From: Betaproteobacteria bacterium | GTDB lineage: Bacteria > Pseudomonadota > Gammaproteobacteria > Burkholderiales > Burkholderiaceae_C | Assembly: GCA_009923895.1 (NCBI GenBank) | Contig: RFSP01000016.1 | Location: forward strand, 1-15,239 | Direction: 5' to 3' | Length of the DNA stretch: 15,239 nucleotides | Shown here: positions 6,916 through 13,519 of the stretch, piece by piece | How positions within the stretch are numbered: position 1 is the first letter of the stretch | Layout: each line of letters starts with the position of its first letter | Made by a program: the position numbers and the translations under genes | The notes under the pieces: generated by a model | Seen by the model: the letters and a program-made list of their open reading frames with translations, nothing else | Database searches by the model: none | What the model was told of the DNA's origin: nothing

Positions 6916-8960
6916 CACCCACCCACCTTCCCGGTCCGTCTGCCCTTTCTTCCGCTGCGCATCCCCGCTTGCCGAGACTGGCGATGTATCAACGCTGGCT
7001 GCAGGCCACGAAGGGTCTGCACTTCGCCACTTACGAGGCCTTGTGGCAATGGTCGGTGAGCGACTTGCCCGCTTTTTGGCAGTCCATCTGGGACTACTTT
7101 GAATTGCATTCGCCCACACCGGCCGCTGCGGTCCTCTCTGAGGCCCGCATGCCGGGTGCGCAATGGTTCGTGGGGGCTCAAGTCAATTACGCCCAACAGG
7201 TCTTTCGTCACGCCGACATGGCCCACGCCATGGGCCATCCGGCCCTGGTGTTTGCCAACGAGGACTTGCTGGCCCAGGGTGTCTGTCGTGAGGTGAGCTG
7301 GCCCGACTTGCGGCGGCAGGTGGCACACTTTGCTGCGGCGCTGCGAGACATGGGCGTGCAACAAGGTGACCGTGTGTGCGCCGTCTTGCCCAACACCCCG
7401 CAAACAGCGGCCGTCTTTCTCGCCGTGGCCAGCCTGGGTGCCATCTGGAGCATTTGCTCGCCCGACATGGGGCCGGTGGCGGTGCTGGACCGGTTCAAAC
7501 AAATCGAACCCAAGGTGCTGGTGGCTTGTGATGGCTACACCTGGGCCGGCGTGCACCACGACCGCCGCGCGGTCATCGACGAGGTGCTCTCGCAGCTGCC
7601 GAGTGTGGCGCATGCCGTGCGCGGAGGGGCCCAGCTGGAGGCCCTGCTGGCCGGACCTTCCCTGCACGAGCCCACATTTGAGCCCGTTTGGGTGCCCTTT
7701 GATCACCCGCTGTGGGTGGTGTATTCGAGCGGCACCACGGGGCTGCCCAAGCCCATTGTGCACGGCCACGGGGGCATCATTTTGGAAGGCCTCAAGGGCA
7801 CTTTGCACAACAACTTGGGCCCGTCGGTGGAAACCTCAGACCGGTTTCACTGGTTCAGCACCACGGGCTGGATCATGTGGAACTGTCAAATTTCCGGGTT
7901 GCTCACAGGCACCACGTGTTGCCTGTTTGATGGCAGCCCCAGCGGTCCGTCGGGGGCACCGGATTGGTCCACCCTGTGGCGTTTTGCAGGCCTGTCCAAG
8001 GCCACCTTTTTTGGCGCCGGCGCGGCATTTTTCGCCAGTTGCCTCAAGGCCGACGTTCACCCGCTGTTGCAGGCCGACTTGTCTCATTTGCGGGCCGTTG
8101 GCTCCACGGGCTCGCCCTTGTCCAATGAGTGTTACGACTGGATTTGGGCCCGTTGTCCAACGGTTGACGGTGCCCCGATATGGATCGACTGCATCAGCGG
8201 CGGGACCGATTTTGCGGGCGCTTTTGTCGCCGGCCACGCAGGTCTGCCCACGGTCCGCGGCGAAATGCAATGCCGTTGTTTGGGTGCGGCGGTCTATGCG
8301 TGGAACGAGGCCGGCCAGGCCGTGGTCGACGAGGTGGGGGAGTTGGTGTGCACCCAACCCATGCCCTCCATGCCGCTGTATTTTTGGAAGGACGACGGAC
8401 ACCAACGGTACCGGGAGAGCTACTTCGACATGTATCCGGGGGTGTGGCGCCATGGTGACTGGATTCGCATCACGCCGCACCCGCAGGCTCACGGCGCCAT
8501 CATCTACGGCCGCAGCGACGCCACCATCAACCGCCAGGGCATTCGCATGGGCACTGCCGAGCTGTACCGGGCGGTGGAGGCCTTGCCCGAGGTGCTGGAC
8601 AGCCTGGTGGTGGATCTGGAATACCTGGGTCGAGAAAGCTACATGCCTTTGTTTGTGGTGTTGCGAGCCGGCGTGAATTTGGACGCTGCGCTGCTCGCGC
8701 GCATCAAGAACAGCATCCGCACGGCCCTGTCACCGCGCCACGTGCCCAACGAAGTCTGGCAGGTCGAGGCCATCCCCCGGACCTTGTCAGGCAAGAAGAT
8801 GGAGCTGCCGGTGAAAAAACTCTTGATGGGTGCAGACCCCTCTCGGGTGATGAACCGCGATGCCATGGCCAACGCCCAGAGCGTGGCGTGGTTTGTGGAG
8901 TTTGCTCAACGCCGCGGCAGCGAGCCCCCCGCCGCTCACGAGGCCAAGGCCACGATGTGA
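6912..8960 (+). CDS. Acetoacetate-CoA ligase (acetoacetyl-CoA synthetase, EC 6.2.1.16)
   Basis: Cytoplasmic ANL-superfamily enzyme that makes acetoacetyl-CoA from acetoacetate, ATP and CoA, feeding thiolysis or polyhydroxybutyrate metabolism. The 682 residues slightly exceed the usual 640-670. The AMP-binding P-loop is YSSGTTGLPK at 271-280. Next come GGTDFAGAF (the family's nucleotide/substrate-site strand), RHGDWI with the ribose-binding Asp, GRSDATINRQGIRMG at the hinge, and a C-terminal TLSGKKMELPVKK with the catalytic lysine at about 628. The combination CISGGTDFAG plus PLYFWKDD is specific to acetoacetyl-CoA synthetases rather than acetyl-CoA synthetases. Start 6912 has AAGG five bases upstream and overlaps the preceding TGA as ATGA. 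A shorter start at 6985 is possible. Being the last gene of a transport operon suggests that the imported compound yields acetoacetate, but that link is inference. Confidence 0.93.
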   Translation: MTPTHLPGPSALSSAAHPRLPRLAMYQRWLQATKGLHFATYEALWQWSVSDLPAFWQSIWDYFELHSPTPAAAVLSEARMPGAQWFVGAQVNYAQQVFRHADMAHAMGHPALVFANEDLLAQGVCREVSWPDLRRQVAHFAAALRDMGVQQGDRVCAVLPNTPQTAAVFLAVASLGAIWSICSPDMGPVAVLDRFKQIEPKVLVACDGYTWAGVHHDRRAVIDEVLSQLPSVAHAVRGGAQLEALLAGPSLHEPTFEPVWVPFDHPLWVVYSSGTTGLPKPIVHGHGGIILEGLKGTLHNNLGPSVETSDRFHWFSTTGWIMWNCQISGLLTGTTCCLFDGSPSGPSGAPDWSTLWRFAGLSKATFFGAGAAFFASCLKADVHPLLQADLSHLRAVGSTGSPLSNECYDWIWARCPTVDGAPIWIDCISGGTDFAGAFVAGHAGLPTVRGEMQCRCLGAAVYAWNEAGQAVVDEVGELVCTQPMPSMPLYFWKDDGHQRYRESYFDMYPGVWRHGDWIRITPHPQAHGAIIYGRSDATINRQGIRMGTAELYRAVEALPEVLDSLVVDLEYLGRESYMPLFVVLRAGVNLDAALLARIKNSIRTALSPRHVPNEVWQVEAIPRTLSGKKMELPVKKLLMGADPSRVMNRDAMANAQSVAWFVEFAQRRGSEPPAAHEAKATM

Positions 8961-8988
8961 GAAACGGGCAATGTCCCGCTTGGGCGCT

Positions 8989-9108
8989 TCACTTCTTGGC
9001 CCTGTTGCAGGCGCACCAGGGTGCCCAGAAATCCACCAACACGGGCAGCTGCGTGCCCCGGGTGACCGCATCTGAAGCCTCGAGTGTCACTTTCACCGGG
9101 ATCTTTTT
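8989..9108 (-). pseudogene. Relic of a thioredoxin-family gene (active-site region only)
   Basis: Read leftward, this stretch encodes KIPVKVTLEASDAVTRG then TQLPVLVDFWAPWC, followed by ACNRAKK and a TGA at 8989-8991. LPVLVDFWAPWC is the signature strand and active-site start of thioredoxins, and the residues before it fit the preceding beta strand and helix. The active site is broken: WC-A-C has one residue between the cysteines instead of two (normally WCGPC), as a 3-base loss would give. The frame stops six residues later, whereas a thioredoxin needs about 70 more. Upstream the frame is closed by TAA at 9109-9111, so at most a GTG at 9096 or 9090 could start it, without a ribosome-binding site. 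A functional 35-residue redox peptide is possible but unlikely. Confidence 0.55.
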
Positions 9109-9110
9109 TT
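9057..9110 (+). terminator. Possible intrinsic terminator after the acetoacetate-CoA ligase operon
   Basis: CCCGGGTGA (9057-9065) pairs with TCACCGGG (9093-9100), giving 8 bp with one bulged G and a loop of 27 bases. It is followed at once by ATCTTTTTTT. A stem plus seven Ts fits an intrinsic terminator for the rightward operon, although the loop is long and the stem bulged. The T run merges into TAGAAT (9110-9115), a 5/6 match to the -10 consensus that could serve the following peptidase gene; I see no good -35 to go with it. Confidence 0.35.
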
Positions 9111-9230
9111 AGAATTTGCGCCTCTCACGCCTTTGCAAACTCCTCACGGGCCCCTGCCTTGAACAGCTCCACCCCAGACTCCCGCTTGTGTGATCTGCCG
9201 CACGGAAGGCTCACCTGTGCTTGCCACGGG

Positions 9231-10073
9231 ATGTCTCGCCGCGTTTTCACGGGTGTGTTGCTGAGCGCTGGAAGTGCTGTGGGGACGGCCGCACGCGCCG
9301 CCTTGCCGGAGTGTGAGCGCTCAGGCTTTACCAAAGCGGTCTCGGCCGAGCAGGTGGAGCAATCGGCGACGCAACAGTACCGCCAAATGCTGCAGCAAGC
9401 CTCCAACCAGCGGGCACTGGCTTCCAAAGACCACCCTCAACTGCAACGGCTGCGAACCATCGCGGAACGCATGATTCCCCATGCGCCCGCCTGCAACGAG
9501 CGTGCGCGCCAATGGCGCTGGGAAGTCCAGCTCATTGGCAGCAACGAACTCAATGCGTTTTGCATGCCTGGGGGCAAGATCGCCTTTTTTTGGGGCATCT
9601 TGGCGCGATTGCAGCTCAGTGACGACGAGGTGGCCACCATCATGGGTCACGAGATGGCGCATGCCCTGTTGGAACACGCCCGAGAGCAGATGGGCAAGAA
9701 CATGGTCACGCAAGGCGGATTGCGCTTGGGGGCGGCCTTGCTGGGTTTGGGCAACGTGGGCGATATGGCCGCACAAGCCGGCTCCCAACTCTTGAGCCTG
9801 GCCTACAGTCGCACCGACGAGACCCAGGCCGATCGCCTGGGCATGATCCTGGCCGCCCAGGCGGGCTATGACCCGGCAGCGGGTGTCACGTTGTGGAAGA
9901 AGATGATGGCGGCCAGCGGCGGGCGCGCTCCACCCAAACTCTTGTCCACCCATCCGCTGAATGCCGAGCGCATTCAAGACATCGAGCGCCGCTTGCCCCG
10001 TGCGCAGCCTTTTTACGAAGCGGCCGACAAGCCCGAGCGTCAGTTTGGACCGCCTCAGGTCCCGCCCACATAA
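9231..10073 (+). CDS. M48-family zinc metallopeptidase (Oma1/LoiP/BepA-like), Tat-exported
   Basis: Predicted periplasmic zinc endopeptidase (280 residues) of the group that handles damaged or misassembled envelope proteins. The leader MSRRVFTGVLLSAGSAVGTA has a clear twin-arginine motif (S-R-R-V-F), with cleavage likely near AARA at residues 20-23. The zinc site is complete: HEMAH at 140-144 (two His ligands and the catalytic Glu141) and E197 within ETQAD (the ExxAD third-ligand motif), followed by RLGMILAAQAGYDP. The C-terminus has the usual LSTHPLNAERIQDIE. ATG 9231 was chosen because the signal peptide starts there; an in-frame GTG at 9084 adds 49 residues of non-family sequence. The ribosome-binding site is poor. 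The 3' end overlaps the convergent hydrolase gene by 19 bp. Unlike BepA, no TPR domain follows the peptidase. Confidence 0.9.
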   Translation: MSRRVFTGVLLSAGSAVGTAARAALPECERSGFTKAVSAEQVEQSATQQYRQMLQQASNQRALASKDHPQLQRLRTIAERMIPHAPACNERARQWRWEVQLIGSNELNAFCMPGGKIAFFWGILARLQLSDDEVATIMGHEMAHALLEHAREQMGKNMVTQGGLRLGAALLGLGNVGDMAAQAGSQLLSLAYSRTDETQADRLGMILAAQAGYDPAAGVTLWKKMMAASGGRAPPKLLSTHPLNAERIQDIERRLPRAQPFYEAADKPERQFGPPQVPPT

Positions 10074-10693
10074 GGGTTGGTGCGCCGTTCGCGCCCAAAT
10101 GTGCTCTCGGGTCCATGGCCTGGGATGAACACGGTGTCGTCGCCCATGGGCCACAGGCGCTCGGTGATGCTCGAAATCAAGGTGGCGTGGTCGCCCCCTG
10201 GAAAATCGGTGCGGCCGATGCTGCCGGCAAACAGCACATCACCCACAAAAGCCCGATGGGCCTCGGCGCTGTGAAACACCACATGCCCGGGCGTGTGACC
10301 AGGACAGTGTCTTACGGAGAGTGAGCACTCGCCCACTGACACGGTGTCGCCATCTTTCAGCCACCGTGTGGGGGTGAACGGCTCGGCGGGCGGAAAGCCA
10401 AAGCGCGCGCTTTGCATGGGCAAGCCGTCGATCCAAAACTGATCCCCCGGGTGCGGGCCGATGATGGGCAGACCCAGCTCCCTTGCCAATTGCCCGGTGC
10501 CGCCCGCATGGTCGATGTGGGCATGGGTGAGCCAGATGGCTTGCAGCGTCACGCCCAGGCGTTGGACCTCGGCCAGCAAACGCGGTAGATCGCCGCCCGG
10601 GTCGATGAGCGCCCCCTGCAGGGTCTGGTCGCACCAGACGATGCTGCAGTTTTGCTCGAAGGGGGTGACGGGGACGGTGCGGTAGCGAAACAT
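10055..10693 (-). CDS. gloC: MBL-fold hydrolase, GloC/YcbL-type (hydroxyacylglutathione hydrolase-like)
   Basis: Cytoplasmic metallo-beta-lactamase-fold hydrolase (212 residues), colinear with E. coli YcbL/GloC (about 215), a type II glyoxalase that hydrolyses S-lactoylglutathione. The start MFRYRTVPVTPFEQNCSIVW matches that family. Metal ligands are THAHIDH (H57, H59, D61, H62), H133 in HCPGHTPGHV, D152 in FVGDVLF, and H193 in IPGHGPESTFGRER. GRTDFPGGDH after the bridging aspartate is also GloC-like. It lacks the C-terminal helical substrate domain of classical GloB, so other thioesters could be substrates. ATG 10693 has GAGGA about 10 bases upstream. It is divergent from the following gene across 179 bp and overlaps the peptidase gene tail to tail. 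Confidence 0.9.
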   Translation of the reverse strand: MFRYRTVPVTPFEQNCSIVWCDQTLQGALIDPGGDLPRLLAEVQRLGVTLQAIWLTHAHIDHAGGTGQLARELGLPIIGPHPGDQFWIDGLPMQSARFGFPPAEPFTPTRWLKDGDTVSVGECSLSVRHCPGHTPGHVVFHSAEAHRAFVGDVLFAGSIGRTDFPGGDHATLISSITERLWPMGDDTVFIPGHGPESTFGRERRTNPYVGGT

Positions 10694-10819
10694 GGCGATA
10701 TTGTCCTCGCAGTGGCGCGCTGCAACTGGGCACTTTGCCATTTTTGCAACGAAAACGGACTGCGTTCACGCACCGGTTTGTGTGGCTCATTCAGTGAGCT
10801 ACTGAGATTCGACACTGGC

Positions 10820-10842
10820 AGCGCCGGGGACGTCCCGGTGCT
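10820..10842 (+). promoter_or_regulatory. Hairpin/palindrome in the leader of the unknown conserved gene
   Basis: AGCGCCGGG (10820-10828) pairs with CCCGGTGCT (10834-10842) around the loop GACGT: 9 bp with one G-T pair. The core GGGACGTCCC is also a perfect 10-bp DNA palindrome (10827-10836). It sits 30 bases before the ATG at 10873 in the 179-bp divergent gap, so it may be an operator or a leader structure. There is no T run, so it is not an ordinary terminator. The rest of the gap shows only a small GCTCA/TGAGC hairpin and no convincing promoter boxes. Confidence 0.35.
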
Positions 10843-10872
10843 CGCCCACAGGGGCACGGTACGGAGACCGCC

Positions 10873-11967
10873 ATGACACAATTTGCCTTGAACTTTCCCG
10901 ACGCCTTGCCCGAGGTGATCGCCCGCCCCCATGCGGGGTCCCCCTTCCAGGAGCGGTCAAAGCGTCTGGCCCTTGCCAGTGGCGACGCGCCATTCGATCG
11001 CGTGGGGTTTGACATCGGCTGGGACTATGCGCGCCACCGTCTGGCACCCAGCCCCGACCATCTGCACGCTGGCCACCCCGTGCGACAAGGCTGGCAAGCC
11101 GGGCGCGCCACCTTTGGCACGCGCACACAGCGACCCACGCACGCCGTGGCCCAGTGGCTGCAATTGCGCCTGGAGGCCTGGATGCATGGACGTGCCTTTG
11201 AAGAGGTGAGGGTCACTCCTCGTTTCTTGTCGCAGCTCGAGGTCACCCACTGCCCAGTCACGCGAGACCTGCTCACTCACGAAGTGCTCACCCAGGGCTC
11301 GCAAGCAGAAACGGACGGCGTGATCGTCACACTGAATGAGGGCGCGGGTGTGGCGGCCGGCAACCTGGCCATGATGAGCCGCCGCGCGGCCCTGGCCGAT
11401 TTGGAGGGTGACGGTTTGGACCTCAACGCCCGACAGCGCTTGGTGAGCCTGCGCCGCATGACCACCCCACTGTCGCATGCCGAGGCGGCCGCGCACCCAT
11501 TGTCGGTGTTGCCACCGGCCCGGGTGCATTTGCTCAACCCGGCTCACGCGCTGCAAGTCCTCTTGACGCGCCTGTTCATGGGCGGCGCCTACGCCCGTCG
11601 CATGGCCGATCTGGGGGTGCTGGTGCCCGCCCGGGCCCGCCGGCCGTATGCGCAGCTGATGAGCACGCTGCTTGCGCGTCGCCTGGCGGTGGGGTGGTCG
11701 GCCCACGCCGATCGCGTGCGCCACACCTTGGAAGACGCTTGGCAGCATCCGCTGGTCCTGCAACGCTGGGCCTCCTTTATCCAAGGTCTCTCATTGGCTT
11801 GTTGTGAGCGACTGGTCCAGCGTGCGGTGGAGCGCGGCCTGGCCGGCCCCCAAGTCCGGTGGCTCAACGGGGTTGAGGCCACCGATGGCTGGGCGCTCGA
11901 GACATCGGGCCGCTGCGAGCACATCGACGCGGCTCCCGTCGCCCCATCTCACCAAGTCCAGTCGTAA
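10873..11967 (+). CDS. Conserved protein of unknown function with a degenerate HNH-like centre
   Basis: I do not recognise a named family for this 364-residue protein. There is no signal peptide or transmembrane helix, so it is probably cytoplasmic. It is rich in Arg, Ala, Leu and His. The start is secure: GGAGA lies six bases before the ATG. The centre resembles small HNH/endonuclease-VII-like modules: HCPVTRDLL at 126-134, then DGVIVTLNEGAGVAAGN at 148-164 and LAMMSRRA at 165-172. This parallels the pattern C-P-x-L, then D-R-I-D-x-x-x-G-Y-x-x-G-N-V-x-V-I-S-W-R-A. The usual catalytic His/Asp residues are not obvious, so nuclease activity is doubtful. The C-terminal half looks all-helical. 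Its 3' end overlaps the exonuclease III homologue by 19 bp, which is genomic context but no proof of a shared DNA-repair role. Confidence 0.8.
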   Translation: MTQFALNFPDALPEVIARPHAGSPFQERSKRLALASGDAPFDRVGFDIGWDYARHRLAPSPDHLHAGHPVRQGWQAGRATFGTRTQRPTHAVAQWLQLRLEAWMHGRAFEEVRVTPRFLSQLEVTHCPVTRDLLTHEVLTQGSQAETDGVIVTLNEGAGVAAGNLAMMSRRAALADLEGDGLDLNARQRLVSLRRMTTPLSHAEAAAHPLSVLPPARVHLLNPAHALQVLLTRLFMGGAYARRMADLGVLVPARARRPYAQLMSTLLARRLAVGWSAHADRVRHTLEDAWQHPLVLQRWASFIQGLSLACCERLVQRAVERGLAGPQVRWLNGVEATDGWALETSGRCEHIDAAPVAPSHQVQS

Positions 11968-12737
11968 TCCACCCACAAGGGTGCGTGATCACTGAAGCGC
12001 TGCGCTGTGTAAATGGATGTGGAGCGCGCCGTGGCCGCCACCCCTGGGGTGGCCAGATGGTAGTCAATGCGCCAGCCCACGTTCTTGGCACGCGCCTGGC
12101 CACGATTGCTCCACCAGGTGTACTGGTCCGGCAGGGTGTTGAGCGTGCGAAACACATCCACCAATCCGCCCTCCTCAAAGAGGCGATCCATCCAGGCGCG
12201 CTCTTCCGGAAGGAAGCCTGAATTCTTGAGGTTGCCCTTCCAGTTTTTAAGATCGATTTCTTTGTGTGCAATGTTCACATCACCCACGAGGACAAATTCG
12301 CGCTCCGCTTTGAGCCGCATGAGGTGGGGGTACATCAGGTCAAGGAAGCGGAACTTGGCCTCTTGGCGTTCTTGGCTGCTCGATCCACTGGGGAAGTAAC
12401 AGCTGATGACACTGAACTTGCGCTTGGCCGTGTCGTAGCGTGTTTCCACCCAACGCCCCTCGGCGTCAAACTCCGCATCACCCAAGCCCACAAGCACTTC
12501 GCTGGGCACTTTGCGGGTGTACAGGCCCACACCCGAATAGCCCTTTTTTTCGGCGAAATGAAAATGCCCGTCCAGACCGGCAATGCGCTCGAAGCGCCCG
12601 GCGATGTCGCTGTGCTGGGCTTTGAGCTCTTGCACCCCCATACAATCGGCGCCGATCGAATCGGCCCATTCGACAAAGCCTTTGGTGGCTGCCGAGCGGA
12701 TGCCATTGAGGTTGAGTGAAACCAGACGAAAAGTCAA
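11949..12737 (-). CDS. xth: Exodeoxyribonuclease III / AP endonuclease (XthA, ExoA/APE1-like branch)
   Basis: Cytoplasmic base-excision-repair enzyme that cuts DNA 5' of abasic sites and trims 3' blocks; 262 residues, normal length. The exonuclease-endonuclease-phosphatase motifs are in order: LNLNGIRSA (Asn11), QELKAQ with metal-binding Glu37, the EKKGYSGVGLYTRK loop, GDVNIAHKEID with catalytic Asp/Asn, GWRIDYHLAT, and SDHAPLWVDYD with the catalytic His. LNLNGIRSAATKGF places it in the ExoA/APE1-like branch, not the E. coli XthA branch. No ATG is available: TTG 12737 has GGGGGA five bases upstream and gives MTFRLVSLNLNG, matching homologues. An in-frame GTG at 12785 would add 16 unlikely residues and invade pyrE. 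The start codon is only 12 bp from that of pyrE on the other strand. Confidence 0.93.
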   Translation of the reverse strand: MTFRLVSLNLNGIRSAATKGFVEWADSIGADCMGVQELKAQHSDIAGRFERIAGLDGHFHFAEKKGYSGVGLYTRKVPSEVLVGLGDAEFDAEGRWVETRYDTAKRKFSVISCYFPSGSSSQERQEAKFRFLDLMYPHLMRLKAEREFVLVGDVNIAHKEIDLKNWKGNLKNSGFLPEERAWMDRLFEEGGLVDVFRTLNTLPDQYTWWSNRGQARAKNVGWRIDYHLATPGVAATARSTSIYTAQRFSDHAPLWVDYDWTW

Positions 12738-12750
12738 AGGATGTCCCCCA
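12735..12750. promoter_or_regulatory. Interlocked start regions of xth and pyrE
   Basis: The TTG start of xth (12737-12735, leftward) and the ATG starts of pyrE (12741 or 12750, rightward) are 3 or 12 bp apart. The xth Shine-Dalgarno GGGGGA (complement of 12743-12748) lies between the two pyrE ATGs, and the pyrE AGGA (12738-12741) touches the xth start codon. Promoters for each gene must therefore lie inside the coding region of the other, and the two mRNAs should overlap at their 5' ends. Confidence 0.7.
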
Positions 12751-13457
12751 TGCGTGAACCAGGTGGTGCAGGCGCTGCGTCCCACACAGAACTCGCCCAG
12801 GCATTCGTGGAGTTTGCGGTGCGCTCAGGCGTGCTGCGCTTTGGTGAATTCAAGACCAAGGCCGGACGCCTGTCGCCCTACTTTTTTAACGCAGGCTTGT
12901 TCGACGATGGTGCCAAGCTGGGTCAGCTGGCCCAATTCTATGCAAAGGCCCTCATCGCCAGTGGCATCGAGTTCGACATGATATTTGGCCCGGCGTACAA
13001 GGGCATCCCCTTGGGTGTGGCCGTGGCCATCGAGCTGGCCCGTCTGGGCAAGAACGTGCCTTTTGCCTACAACCGCAAAGAGGCCAAAGACCATGGCGAA
13101 GGCGGCTCGTTGGTCGGGGCCCCCTTGCAAGGTCGCGTGTTGATTGTGGATGACGTGATCAGCGCCGGCACTGCGGTGCGCGAATCTATCGCCCTGATTC
13201 AGGCCGCAGGGGCCCAAGCGCATGCGGTGGCCATTGCGCTGGACCGCCAAGAAATGGCCACCGACAAACAAGCCGATGGCACGGTGCGCGACGTCCCACA
13301 CAGTGCTGTGCAGTACGTGCGGGATGTCCTGGGTCTGAAGGTGTGTGCCATTGCGCGCTTGGAGGACTTGCTGGCTTATTTATCCACGCAAGGCGCCGCC
13401 GAGCTGGGGGCCCACCTGCCCAAGGTCCAGGCCTACCGGGACCGCTACGGGGTTTAG
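12750..13457 (+). CDS. pyrE: Orotate phosphoribosyltransferase
   Basis: Cytoplasmic enzyme of de novo pyrimidine synthesis: orotate plus PRPP gives orotidine 5'-phosphate. It has 235 residues from this start, slightly above the 210-220 common in the family, with a short variable N-terminus. Visible motifs are FGEFKTKAGRLSPYFFNAGL (orotate-binding region), FGPAYKGIPL, the flexible catalytic loop YNRKEAKDHGEGG, and the PRPP signature VLIVDDVISAGTA with Asp134 and Asp135. ATG 12750 has AGGA eight bases upstream and is preferred. ATG 12741 has that same element touching it and would add three residues. It diverges from xth across only 12 bp, and converges on gatB with a 143-bp gap. Confidence 0.95.
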   Translation: MREPGGAGAASHTELAQAFVEFAVRSGVLRFGEFKTKAGRLSPYFFNAGLFDDGAKLGQLAQFYAKALIASGIEFDMIFGPAYKGIPLGVAVAIELARLGKNVPFAYNRKEAKDHGEGGSLVGAPLQGRVLIVDDVISAGTAVRESIALIQAAGAQAHAVAIALDRQEMATDKQADGTVRDVPHSAVQYVRDVLGLKVCAIARLEDLLAYLSTQGAAELGAHLPKVQAYRDRYGV

Positions 13458-13467
13458 CCCCGCACCA

Positions 13468-13519
13468 CGTCAGCCCCAAGCATCAGCCGATAGCATCAGC
13501 CCCAAGGGCCAGCCTCAGG
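13468..13519. repeat. 13-bp tandem repeat, three clear copies plus one degenerate
   Basis: Copies: CGTCAGCCCCAAG (13468-13480), CATCAGCCGATAG (13481-13493) and CATCAGCCCCAAG (13494-13506). GGCCAGCCTCAGG (13507-13519) matches at 8 of 13 positions. Copies 1 and 3 differ at one base. The array starts 10 bp after the pyrE stop and runs into the inverted repeat that follows. It is non-coding and probably a small slippage-made minisatellite, but an array of protein-binding sites cannot be excluded. Confidence 0.7.

Noticed and set aside
9189..9204. TGTGATCTGCCGCAC, possible CRP/FNR-like half site
   Set aside because: Only the left half TGTGA fits; the right half does not match TCACA, so this is not a convincing operator.
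9084..9230. GTG start extending the M48 peptidase by 49 residues
   Set aside because: The extension runs through the putative terminator T tract and would bury the Tat signal, which begins at ATG 9231.
9170..9260. Forward reading TPACVICRTEGSPVLA, resembling a HIT-family CxxC start
   Set aside because: The frame is closed by stops on both sides after about 30 codons, overlaps the peptidase start, and the likeness is limited to C-x-x-C; too little to call a relic.
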